Part shown: positions 41,711 to 49,677 of the stretch, piece by piece
Numbering within the stretch: the stretch's first letter is position 1
How the letters are laid out: every line of letters starts with the position of its first letter
Source: Lentisalinibacter orientalis
GTDB taxonomy: Bacteria > Pseudomonadota > Gammaproteobacteria > Steroidobacterales > Woeseiaceae
Reading direction: 5' to 3'
Length of the DNA stretch: 64,000 nt
NCBI RefSeq assembly: GCF_040706535.1
Contig: NZ_JAPDRJ010000001.1
Location: forward strand, 1,302,001-1,366,000
The notes under the pieces: generated by a model
Told to the model about the DNA's origin: nothing
The model's input: the letters and a program-made list of their open reading frames with translations, nothing else
The model's database searches: none
Made by a program: the position numbers and the translations under genes

Positions 41711-43048
41711 ATGAGCGAGACGCGCGTGCTCCGGGGCGGGGCGATGGACGATCCGGCCAGGCTGCCCGCTGCGGGGCCGGTCACCGCCGCCGAGCGCATC
41801 ACGGCCATCGACACCCTTCGCGGCGTGGCCGTGCTCGGCATCCTGGTCATGAACGTCTATGCCTTCGCGATGCCGTTCGCCGCCTACACGAATCCGCTGA
41901 TCATGGGCGGCGAGGAGTGGTACAACCTCGGCACCTGGTTCCTCACCCACCTGCTGTTCGATCAGAAGTTCATGACGATCTTCTCGATGCTGTTCGGCGC
42001 GGGTGTGGTGCTCATGGCCGGCCGGGCGGAGGAGCGCGGCGCCGGCTTCGCCGGCATCTTCTACCGGCGCCAGCTGTGGCTGCTCCTGATCGGCGTGGCC
42101 CACGGATACCTGCTCTGGTTCGGCGACATCCTGTTCCACTACGCGCTGGTGGGCATGCTGCTGTATCCGCTGCGCCGCCGGGCGCCGCGCACGCTGATCG
42201 TCGTTGCCTGTCTGTTGTTGCCCGTCTCGTTGCTCATGAACTACGCCGGCGCCGAGTACATGGAGGAGGAACAGGCCGCCACACGGCCGCTGCAGGAGCA
42301 GCGTGATGCCGGCGAGGCGCTCGATGCGGAGGAGGCGGCGCGCCTGGAGGCCGCGGAAGCCATGCGCTCGTTCGTGGCGCCCACCGCCGAGGACGTGCAG
42401 GCGGACCTGGAGGCCTACCGGGGCAGCTACGGCGAGATCGTCGAGCATCGTGCGCCGATGGTCGCCAGCATGCAGTTCCAGGGCGCGATCGCATTCGCAC
42501 TCTGGCGCGTGGGCGGGCTCATGCTGATCGGTATGGCGCTGATGAAGCTCGGGGTGTTTTCGGCGCAGCGCAGCCCCGCTTTTTATCGGCGCATGATGAT
42601 CGTGGGCTACGGTCTGGGGCTGCCGCTCGCCGCCTTCAGCGGCTGGAATCTCTGGCAGCACGAGTTCGACGGCCTGTACGCCTTCCGCGTCGGCATGATC
42701 CCGAACTATTTCGCCAGCATCCTGGTGGCGTTCGGCCACATCGGGCTGGTAATGAGCATCGTGCAGTCCGGAGCACTCGCCGCGCTCATGCGCCGCTTCG
42801 CGGCCGTCGGCCGGATGGCGCTCACCAACTACCTGATGCATTCCCTGATACTCACGACTGTCTTCTACGGTTATGGTCTCGGCCTCTACGGGACCGTGCC
42901 GCGGTTCTGGCAGATGGCCTTCGTGGCCGCCGTGATCGGCCTGCAGCTCTGGTTGAGCCCGATCTGGCTGCGGAGCTTCCGCTTCGGGCCCGTGGAATGG
43001 CTGTGGCGATCCCTGACATACTGGCGCCGGCAGCCGCTCAAAAGCTGA
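41711..43048 (+). CDS. DUF418 membrane protein
   Basis: A 445-residue inner-membrane protein of the DUF418 family. It begins with RITAIDTLRGVAVLGILVMNVYAFA and has around ten hydrophobic segments; the C-terminal GRMALTNYLMHSLI is the DUF418 hallmark and resembles the acyltransferase 3 group. Function unknown. The ATG at 41711 has GGAGATAGC upstream; the longer frame before it is not coding. Between residues about 165 and 225 is a soluble, charged insert. Confidence 0.87.
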   Translation: MSETRVLRGGAMDDPARLPAAGPVTAAERITAIDTLRGVAVLGILVMNVYAFAMPFAAYTNPLIMGGEEWYNLGTWFLTHLLFDQKFMTIFSMLFGAGVVLMAGRAEERGAGFAGIFYRRQLWLLLIGVAHGYLLWFGDILFHYALVGMLLYPLRRRAPRTLIVVACLLLPVSLLMNYAGAEYMEEEQAATRPLQEQRDAGEALDAEEAARLEAAEAMRSFVAPTAEDVQADLEAYRGSYGEIVEHRAPMVASMQFQGAIAFALWRVGGLMLIGMALMKLGVFSAQRSPAFYRRMMIVGYGLGLPLAAFSGWNLWQHEFDGLYAFRVGMIPNYFASILVAFGHIGLVMSIVQSGALAALMRRFAAVGRMALTNYLMHSLILTTVFYGYGLGLYGTVPRFWQMAFVAAVIGLQLWLSPIWLRSFRFGPVEWLWRSLTYWRRQPLKS

Positions 43049-43072
43049 CGAGCACACCAACGCGAGGCACGT

Positions 43073-44695
43073 ATGGAGAACAAGTCGCACCTCCGGGGCA
43101 TCGACGTCCTGCGGGATCCGGATATCAACAAGTCCACCGCCTTCACGGCGGAGGAGCGCGAGCAGCTGGGACTGCGCGGGCTGCTGCCGCCGGCCATCTC
43201 CACACAGCAGATGCAGATCACCCGGGTGCTGGAGAACCTCCGGCGCCAGTCCAGCGACATCGACCGCTACATCTTCCTGCGCGCGCTGCAGGGGCGTAAC
43301 CGGCGGCTGTTCTACCGCACGGTCATCGACCACATCGAAGAGATCATGCCCATCATCTACACGCCGACCGTGGGTGAGGCCTGCCTCGAGTTCGCGCACA
43401 TCTACCGGCATACGCGTGCGCTGTTCATCACGCCGGAGGACAAGGGGCAGATACCGAAGCTGCTGGACAACTGGGAGAAGAAGGACATCCGTGTGATCGT
43501 CGTGACCGACGGCGAGCGGGTGCTCGGCCTGGGGGATCTCGGCGGCAACGGCGCCGGCATCCCCATCGGCAAACTCTCGCTGTACGTCGCCTGCGCCGGC
43601 ATCCGCCCCGAGCAATGCCTGCCCGTGATGCTGGACGTGGGTACCGAGAACGAGACGCTGCTGGACGACCCCCTGTACCTCGGCCTGCGCCGCCGCCGCC
43701 TGCGCGGGCCGGAGTACATGGAACTGCTGGAGGAGTTCGTCCGCGCCGTGCAGCAGGCGTATCCGGATGCGCTGATCCAGTTCGAGGACTTCGCCACCGA
43801 GAATGCGCGCTCGCTGCTGGCTCGCTACCGGGACGACGTGCTGTGCTTCAACGACGACATCCAGGGCACCGCCGCCGTGGCGCTGGCCGGCGTCATCGCC
43901 TCCACCCGGATCACGGACATCCCGTTCAGGGACCTGAGGGTCATGTTCCTGGGCAAGGGATCCGCCGCCGCCGGTATCGCCGACCTCATGGTGTCCTCAC
44001 TGGTGGAGGAGGGTGTCTCCGAGGCGGATGCGCGCAGCCGGATCCGGTTCGTCGACCGCAAGGGCCTCATCACCCGCGATCGCGCCGATATCCCGGAAAC
44101 GCTGGCGGACTACGCCGCCGACAGCGCGCCCGCCGACTTCTTCGGTGCCGTGGAGGAGCATCGCCCCCACGTTCTGATCGGAGCCACCGGAGCGCCGCGG
44201 ACGTTCACGCGCGAGATCGTCGAATTGATGACCCGCATCAATCCGCGGCCGGTGATCTTCGCTCTGTCCAATCCCACCTCGCGAGCCGAGTGCACCGCCG
44301 AAGAGGCCTACGCGTGGAGCAATGGCCGCGCCATCTTCGCCAGCGGCAGCCCCTTCCAGCCGGTGACCTGGGGCGGGCGCTTCTACCGGCCGGGCCAGGG
44401 CAATAACGCCTACATCTTCCCCGGCATCGGGCTCGGCGCGGTCTTCGCCGGCGCCACGAGCATACCGGATACGATGTTCCTCACCGCCGCGCGGACCCTG
44501 GCCGATCTCATCAGCGAGAAAGACCTGGAGGCCGGCACGCTGTACCCGCCGCTCACCCGCATCCGCCAGATATCGGCCGCCATCGCCACCACCGTCGTAG
44601 AGCGGGCGCTGGAGGACGGCATCGCCCGCCTCGACCCCGTCCCGGATGATCTCCGGTCGGCGATCGAGGCGACGATGTACGATCCGAGTTACTGA
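43073..44695 (+). CDS. maeA: NAD-dependent malic enzyme
   Basis: A 540-residue enzyme converting malate to pyruvate and CO2 with NAD(P)+. Motifs are YTPTVGEACLEFAHIYRHTRAL, DFATENARSLLARYRDD, and the nucleotide loop FLGKGSAAAGIADLM. The tail shape and length fit E. coli MaeA (565), not the longer MaeB with a phosphotransacetylase domain. A GAGGC-like site precedes the ATG. It is 24 nt downstream of DUF418 and may be co-transcribed. Confidence 0.94.
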   Translation: MENKSHLRGIDVLRDPDINKSTAFTAEEREQLGLRGLLPPAISTQQMQITRVLENLRRQSSDIDRYIFLRALQGRNRRLFYRTVIDHIEEIMPIIYTPTVGEACLEFAHIYRHTRALFITPEDKGQIPKLLDNWEKKDIRVIVVTDGERVLGLGDLGGNGAGIPIGKLSLYVACAGIRPEQCLPVMLDVGTENETLLDDPLYLGLRRRRLRGPEYMELLEEFVRAVQQAYPDALIQFEDFATENARSLLARYRDDVLCFNDDIQGTAAVALAGVIASTRITDIPFRDLRVMFLGKGSAAAGIADLMVSSLVEEGVSEADARSRIRFVDRKGLITRDRADIPETLADYAADSAPADFFGAVEEHRPHVLIGATGAPRTFTREIVELMTRINPRPVIFALSNPTSRAECTAEEAYAWSNGRAIFASGSPFQPVTWGGRFYRPGQGNNAYIFPGIGLGAVFAGATSIPDTMFLTAARTLADLISEKDLEAGTLYPPLTRIRQISAAIATTVVERALEDGIARLDPVPDDLRSAIEATMYDPSY

Positions 44696-44711
44696 TCGCG
44701 TTAGCACCGGG

Positions 44712-45605
44712 TTACGGATTCTCTGGTCTGGAGCGGCGCGTCTCGAGTAGTGTCGCGTACATCCCCATCGCGGGAAGCGTTTCTTCGCAGATGCCTTGCT
44801 CGCGCACGAAGCTCCTGAGCTTGGTGCGCGCCCGCGCATCACCCCTGTCACTGGCGTAGAGCAGGCCTGCCATGTAGCCGTATTGGTTGGCGAAGGCTGC
44901 TCTGGAGAACTCTGCCATCAGATAACCGGCAAACGGCGACTCGCTCTTGGAAACGAATCCCTTTGCATAGGCTGCCTCGATCAACGCATCGCCGTATTCC
45001 GGTATCTCTCTGAGGCCTTCTGGCGATATCCCTGAGCGCAGGTAGCTATCTCTGAGGTCCCGAACTCTCTCCAGCGCTCGATCCAGGTAGAGGAACTGGG
45101 CTTTTTGATCGCCGTTTTCTGCCAGCGACCGCAGTTCCGAGAGTGACATCTGTGCCGCTGCCAGAATTTCTTCGGGTAGCGGGAATCCTTGCTCTTCCAT
45201 CCATTGGAATTCGCCTTCGGTGCGAAAGGCAATGGCATCGGCATAGCGTTCATTGAATTCCTGCAGAGTCCTCGCTGACACTGTGTCGTATGCGGAGAGC
45301 AGCTTTCCAAAGTCCTGAGTGCGAACCGCATAGGACTGAACGGCGAGCGTGCTCGACTCGGATGCCGGTTCGGCCTCGATATCCTGGATCTGGTCTTGCT
45401 CGGTGAGTGTCCCATTGCCGTCGTCTGGTCGGTGCGAGGCCAGTTGAAGATCTCGTCCCTCGTTCCGCTCGATTTCCGGCGCATGGCCAGCGCTGGCGGC
45501 CGACTCCTGTGGGTTTTGCTCGGGTGCGCGCGCCGAGTCGAAGAGCAGCCACCCGACGGTCATCCCGGATACAAAGCCAATAACCAGTACGAATACTCTA
45601 CTCAT
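44712..45605 (-). CDS. Membrane-anchored Sel1/TPR-like helical protein
   Basis: A 297-residue protein: an N-terminal membrane segment (about 2-22, VFVLVIGFVSGMTVGWLLF), a low-complexity acidic/polar linker (about 23-90) and an all-helical domain. The latter has Sel1-like features, for example ENGDQKAQFLYLDRAL and ASDRGDARARTKL. It would face the periplasm. The ATG at 45605 gives the best membrane anchor. It lies 23 nt after the phospholipase-A2-like gene, on the same strand and in the same lower-G+C patch. It could be a binding or immunity partner of that protein, but this is inference only. Confidence 0.7.
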   Translation of the reverse strand: MSRVFVLVIGFVSGMTVGWLLFDSARAPEQNPQESAASAGHAPEIERNEGRDLQLASHRPDDGNGTLTEQDQIQDIEAEPASESSTLAVQSYAVRTQDFGKLLSAYDTVSARTLQEFNERYADAIAFRTEGEFQWMEEQGFPLPEEILAAAQMSLSELRSLAENGDQKAQFLYLDRALERVRDLRDSYLRSGISPEGLREIPEYGDALIEAAYAKGFVSKSESPFAGYLMAEFSRAAFANQYGYMAGLLYASDRGDARARTKLRSFVREQGICEETLPAMGMYATLLETRRSRPENP

Positions 45606-45628
45606 CACACTGCCCCGATCACACAACC

Positions 45629-46366
45629 CTATGATGCCTTACACTCATTCATATTCATTTGCCGATGCCATTCGGCGCACGCAAGATCTTCCCCGGCCGA
45701 GTCATAAGCGCTATCGCCATGGTCTGTGACTGCAACGAAATAGGCGGCGGCAACGCTGTTGCAGAGTGTCCTGGTGGCGTTGGCTGTGTTTTCTGCACAA
45801 GCGCCTTGTAGATTCTCGTGGAACTGATCATCACATCGGTATTTGGCTGTCTGTATTCCGTAGCAGTAGTCGTGCTGGTTGCATGCGGGCAGGAAGCTGA
45901 CGCCGGGAAATGGCTCGTCCAGATCACCATGAAAATTGGTCAAGGCCAGACTTGCGAGTTGTTCGAGTAGAAGGTCACGCCAGCCGCCAACGCCACATCC
46001 ATTGGGTTGCCAGGTAGGATCGTAACCCGGCACCGAAGGCGGAGTTGACGAAGAACACCCCTTCGGTTTCGACTCTTCTAACCGCTCACAGAGCTGCTCG
46101 GTGGAGACAGCCAGCGTATAGGTCGCTGTCTCATCGAGAGTCGAGGGCTGGTTCAGCAGGAGGTACAGGTCCATCTGGTATTCCTGCCTGAGCGAATCCA
46201 GCAGCGGTCCGCAGCCACTGCCGCTGCACAGTATGCTGTCGTCCTCGATCATCTGGCCGTCCAATTCCATCGGATCCCCTTGCCAGGGCTGGAGAGTCGT
46301 CGCGGTCGCCGCCCGACCCATCGAACACAGCGCGACAACCGCGCAAAACACTATCAGTCTCTTCAT
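45629..46366 (-). CDS. Secreted phospholipase A2-like protein
   Basis: A 245-residue exported protein. The signal peptide ends near residue 20-22. Residues about 122-190 hold a secreted-PLA2-like core: NGCG (122-125) as the calcium loop, CNQHDYCYG with the His165-Asp166 catalytic dyad, and CDDQF (178-182), with many cysteines that could form disulfides. The N-terminal 100 residues are unrelated to PLA2. Predicted activity is release of fatty acids from phospholipids. The start at 46366 follows GGGAGGTGGGGCC. Base composition is lower in G+C than the flanks, suggesting transfer. No secretion genes are near. Confidence 0.78.
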   Translation of the reverse strand: MKRLIVFCAVVALCSMGRAATATTLQPWQGDPMELDGQMIEDDSILCSGSGCGPLLDSLRQEYQMDLYLLLNQPSTLDETATYTLAVSTEQLCERLEESKPKGCSSSTPPSVPGYDPTWQPNGCGVGGWRDLLLEQLASLALTNFHGDLDEPFPGVSFLPACNQHDYCYGIQTAKYRCDDQFHENLQGACAENTANATRTLCNSVAAAYFVAVTDHGDSAYDSAGEDLACAEWHRQMNMNECKAS

Positions 46367-46499
46367 GGCCCCACCTCCCTGTGAAGCAATGGTTGGTCTA
46401 CGGGACAGGAGTCTGCGCGCGCGGAGCGTGGCGAGCCTGTGGCATTTTCGGGCGTTCCCGCGAGTTTCCGGCCGGGCAGCGCGAAGGCATACTCGCCGC

Positions 46500-46784
46500 A
46501 TGGGTGACGAGGCCACTGCAGGGGAGGGCGGCGTCTGGCAGGTTTATCTGCTGCGCTGCGCCGACGGGACGCTGTACACGGGGATCACCACGGATCTCGC
46601 GCGCCGGGTCGCCGAGCACAACGCGGGCCGCGGCGCGCGCTATACGCGCAGCCGCCTGCCCGCCGAGCTGGTCTACGCGGAAGCCGCCGTCGACCGTTCC
46701 GCGGCCCAGCGGCGCGAGTACGCCATCCGCCGGCTGCCGGCGGATGCCAAGCGGCGGCTGCTGGCCCGGGACGACAATCCCTGA
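46500..46784 (+). CDS. GIY-YIG endonuclease domain protein
   Basis: A 94-residue single-domain GIY-YIG protein: VYLLRCADGTLYTGITTDLARRV carries the two signature tyrosine segments, and AEHNAGRGARYTRSRLPAELVYAE continues the domain. It resembles YhbQ/UPF0213-type small proteins. Nuclease activity is possible but unproven. The ATG at 46500 has no strong ribosome-binding site. It is divergent from the phospholipase-like gene. Confidence 0.88.
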   Translation: MGDEATAGEGGVWQVYLLRCADGTLYTGITTDLARRVAEHNAGRGARYTRSRLPAELVYAEAAVDRSAAQRREYAIRRLPADAKRRLLARDDNP

Positions 46785-46855
46785 GCCGGTTGCGCCCCGG
46801 CGGCTTCTCCTATAAGTTCAACGCTCGTTGAAATCCGCAACCGGGGGAGCGGGCC

Positions 46856-48349
46856 GTGTTTGCATGGCTGCTATTCATCGTCTATCTGCTGGCCACGGCG
46901 TGGCTCGGCTGGCGGGGCTACAAGCGCACGACGGATTTCGGCGCGTTCGCCATCGGCCGTGGCGACCTCAGCCCGGTGGTGGTCGGCGTCACGCTGGCGG
47001 CCAGCACCGCCTCGGCGGCGACGTTCATCATCAACCCGGGCTTCATCTACGTGGACGGCCTGTCTGCATTCATCCACATGGTGCCCGGCACCGGGCTCGG
47101 CATCCTCACGATGCTGTACCTGCTGTCGTTCCGCTTCCGGCGCTTCGGCGCCGAGGCGAAGGCGCTCACCATCCCCGACTGGGTGGGCAAGCGCTACAAG
47201 GCGCCCGGCTTCGCGCTGTACTTCTCGTTCCTGAACCTGCTGTCGTTTGCGTTCGTGGTCCTGCTGGTCGGCGGTATTTCCATCGTCATGCAGCGGCTGC
47301 TGGGGGTCTCGAACGTGACCGCGCTGGTGATCACGCTGACTTTCGTCACCGGCTACGTGTTCATCGGCGGCGCCTATGCGCACGTGCTCACCAACATGTT
47401 GCAGGGCTCGCTGATGATCCTGGTGACGCTGGTGGTGATCGGCTCGGGCATCGCGATCATCCTGGCGGAGCCGGGCTCGGTGGCGGAGCGCCTCGCCGCC
47501 GCGGACCCGGATCTGCTGGTGCCGGTAAACACGGGCGGACAGCTGTTCAACGATCCCTTCTCGGTCTATGTCGCCGGCTTCGTGATAGGCGCGGTGCTCG
47601 CCTGCCAGCCCCATATCCTGACCAAGGCGCTGTACGTGAAGACCGACGAGGCGGTACATCGCTATCTGCTGGTGTTCGCGGCGGTGTTCTTCCTCTTCCT
47701 GCTGCTCGCGAGCGTCGGCTTCCTGGCCCACCTGGTGGTGCCGGAGAGCGCGCTCATCGACGAGACCACCGGCGCGTTCCGTCAGGACCTGGTGATGACC
47801 GTGTATCTGCAGACGGTGTTCCCGGACTGGGTCTTCACCATCATCAGCGTGGTGCTCCTGGCCGCGGCGATGTCCACGCTGGACGGCCTGCTCGTGTCAT
47901 TGTCGACGATTACGGCGAACGATCTGGTGCTGAACCTGGTGGACCGTTACTCGCCCCGGGAGCGCACGCCGGAGGAGCGCATGCGGCTCGGCATGCGGGC
48001 CAGTCACGTGGTGCTGGTGGCGATCGCCGTGGCGGCCTTCATCGTCAATCTGGATCCGCCGCGGCTGCTGGGCATCTTCGGCCAGGTGGGGGTGTACGGT
48101 CTGGCGGTGGCAGCCGCTCCGCCACTGCTGGCGGGCGTGCTGTTCCGCGACATGCCACTGGGCCTGCTGTGGCTGGCGTCGGCCGGCGCGCTGGTCGTGC
48201 ACATCGGCCTGTACCTCTACGGCAGCGTGCTGCTGCCCTGGGTGGACCTGACTTTCGCCAACCCCGGCGTCACCGGCACGCTGGGCGGCCTCGTCGGCAT
48301 CGCGCCGGTGCTGGTGGTTGGCTGGTGGCTGAACCGAAAGACCGTGTAG
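46856..48349 (+). CDS. Sodium:solute symporter (SSS family)
   Basis: A 497-residue membrane transporter of the SSS family with about 13 hydrophobic helices; GGAYAHVLTNMLQGSLMILVTLVV and AAAMSTLDGLLVSLSTITANDL match the sodium-site and Sxx features of this family. The substrate is not identified. The start is a GTG at 46856 with a GGGGGAG site. Its stop TAG is part of a REP element (GTAGGAGGG). It may be translationally independent of the GIY-YIG gene 71 nt upstream. Confidence 0.88.
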   Translation: MFAWLLFIVYLLATAWLGWRGYKRTTDFGAFAIGRGDLSPVVVGVTLAASTASAATFIINPGFIYVDGLSAFIHMVPGTGLGILTMLYLLSFRFRRFGAEAKALTIPDWVGKRYKAPGFALYFSFLNLLSFAFVVLLVGGISIVMQRLLGVSNVTALVITLTFVTGYVFIGGAYAHVLTNMLQGSLMILVTLVVIGSGIAIILAEPGSVAERLAAADPDLLVPVNTGGQLFNDPFSVYVAGFVIGAVLACQPHILTKALYVKTDEAVHRYLLVFAAVFFLFLLLASVGFLAHLVVPESALIDETTGAFRQDLVMTVYLQTVFPDWVFTIISVVLLAAAMSTLDGLLVSLSTITANDLVLNLVDRYSPRERTPEERMRLGMRASHVVLVAIAVAAFIVNLDPPRLLGIFGQVGVYGLAVAAAPPLLAGVLFRDMPLGLLWLASAGALVVHIGLYLYGSVLLPWVDLTFANPGVTGTLGGLVGIAPVLVVGWWLNRKTV

Positions 48350-48464
48350 GAGGGCCTTCAGGCCCGATCCCCAATGGGCATGCAGGAGGGGCATGTAGGA
48401 GGGGCATGTAGGAGGGGCTTTAGCCCCGATTCATTTATCAAATCGGGCCTGAAGGCCCTCCTAC
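48346..48464. repeat. REP-like cluster between symporter and Rieske genes
   Basis: A full unit GTAGGAGGGCCTTCAGGCCC (48346-48365) is followed by degenerate GCAGGAGGGG and GTAGGAGGGG units, then the GGGGCTTTAGCCCC variant and finally an inverted full unit (48442-48464). The palindromic cores could form hairpins. Both flanking genes end in it. Confidence 0.9.
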
Positions 48465-49594
48465 AATGGGCCGAACATGCGTTGTACGTACCAGCGGTCG
48501 AACGCGTGCACGCCGCTCTCGCTGGGGTGGTACGGGCCGGGCAGGTGGGCGCTGGAGGCCAGGCCCCGGTGGGCGTTCTCGCACAGCGCCCAGTCCTGGC
48601 GATTGGTCATGTCCCAGAAGTCGATCGCATCGGTGGCGTCGAAGTCCGGGTGTTCCATCTGTGCGGGCGAGCAGAACCATTCCGTCTCGATATAGACCGA
48701 ATCCGGTCCCCGCGGCCACACGTAGTGGGCCATGACGTAGTCGGGCGCCAGGCTGTACAGGAAATTCGGGTACAGGTTCAGGTACTGCACCATACGCTTC
48801 TCCTGCTCGGAGATGCCCGGCAGCGGCGGGTTCGCGGTGACCCCGGAGACGGTCAGCGTGTTGCAGCCGTCCTTGATGCCCATGGGGCCGCCGTTGAAGT
48901 TGCGGCCGACAAAGTCGTACTCGGGCAGTTCGCCGTAGGTGCTCACGCGATGCAGGGCCGGGTGCGCCAGCGAGCAGTGGTAGCACTCGTTGTAGTTCTC
49001 GCAGATCAGCTTCCAGTTCGCGGCCACCTCGTACTCGTGGTGCCCCACGCGCACGAGCCCGGCCGTGTCGTAGCCGGACAGGTCGGGGAATTCGGCGTAG
49101 GCATCGGCCAGCGGCTCGGCGTCGGGGTCCAGATTGATGAACAGGAATCCGTCGAGGATCTCCACGCGCACCTCGCGTAGCGGGAACTCGCCGCGGTCGA
49201 AGCCCTCCACCTCGTCCATGCCGGGGGCGGCGATCAGCGAACCGTCCAGGCCATAGGCCCAGTTGTGGTACGGGCAGCGGAACATCCGGCAGTTGCCGCC
49301 GCCGGAGGTGAGTCGGGTGCCGCGGTGACGGCAGAAGTTGTGCCAGGCGCGTGGCCGCCCGTCGCCATCCGCGGCGAGTATCACGGACTCCGGGCCGACG
49401 TCGACCACGAAGAAATCACCCGGCGACGACAGCCGTGTGTGATGGCCCGCCACCAGCCACATGCGGCGGAAGATCTCCTCGAGTTCGCGTTCGTACAGCG
49501 AACGGTCGTGGAATACCCAGCCTGGAGGCGTCAGCGCCTTGCCGAAGTCGCGGTCCGTCGCGCCTATGTCCTGTTCCCGGGATACAGTCGCCAT
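48461..49594 (-). CDS. Rieske non-haem iron oxygenase, alpha subunit
   Basis: A 377-residue oxygenase. The Rieske 2Fe-2S site is CRHRG (Cys88, His90) and CPYHNWAY (Cys107, His110); the mononuclear iron ligands are His206 and His211 in NYNECYHCSLAH. The sequence resembles the GbcA/CntA/choline-monooxygenase branch. No reductase or beta subunit is near, so the electron donor is encoded elsewhere. The stop TAG lies inside the inverted REP unit. Confidence 0.9.
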   Translation of the reverse strand: MATVSREQDIGATDRDFGKALTPPGWVFHDRSLYERELEEIFRRMWLVAGHHTRLSSPGDFFVVDVGPESVILAADGDGRPRAWHNFCRHRGTRLTSGGGNCRMFRCPYHNWAYGLDGSLIAAPGMDEVEGFDRGEFPLREVRVEILDGFLFINLDPDAEPLADAYAEFPDLSGYDTAGLVRVGHHEYEVAANWKLICENYNECYHCSLAHPALHRVSTYGELPEYDFVGRNFNGGPMGIKDGCNTLTVSGVTANPPLPGISEQEKRMVQYLNLYPNFLYSLAPDYVMAHYVWPRGPDSVYIETEWFCSPAQMEHPDFDATDAIDFWDMTNRQDWALCENAHRGLASSAHLPGPYHPSESGVHAFDRWYVQRMFGPL

Positions 49595-49677
49595 GATCAG
49601 CCCCGCAATCGCTCTGCAAGTGGCTCCATTATCGCGAAGCGGCTGCGCCGACGCCAGCGCCGGCGGCTCTCAAGCGC

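Noticed and set aside
48346..48464. CRISPR array
   Set aside because: Units are short palindromes in both orientations with no regular spacers or cas genes; they are REP-like.
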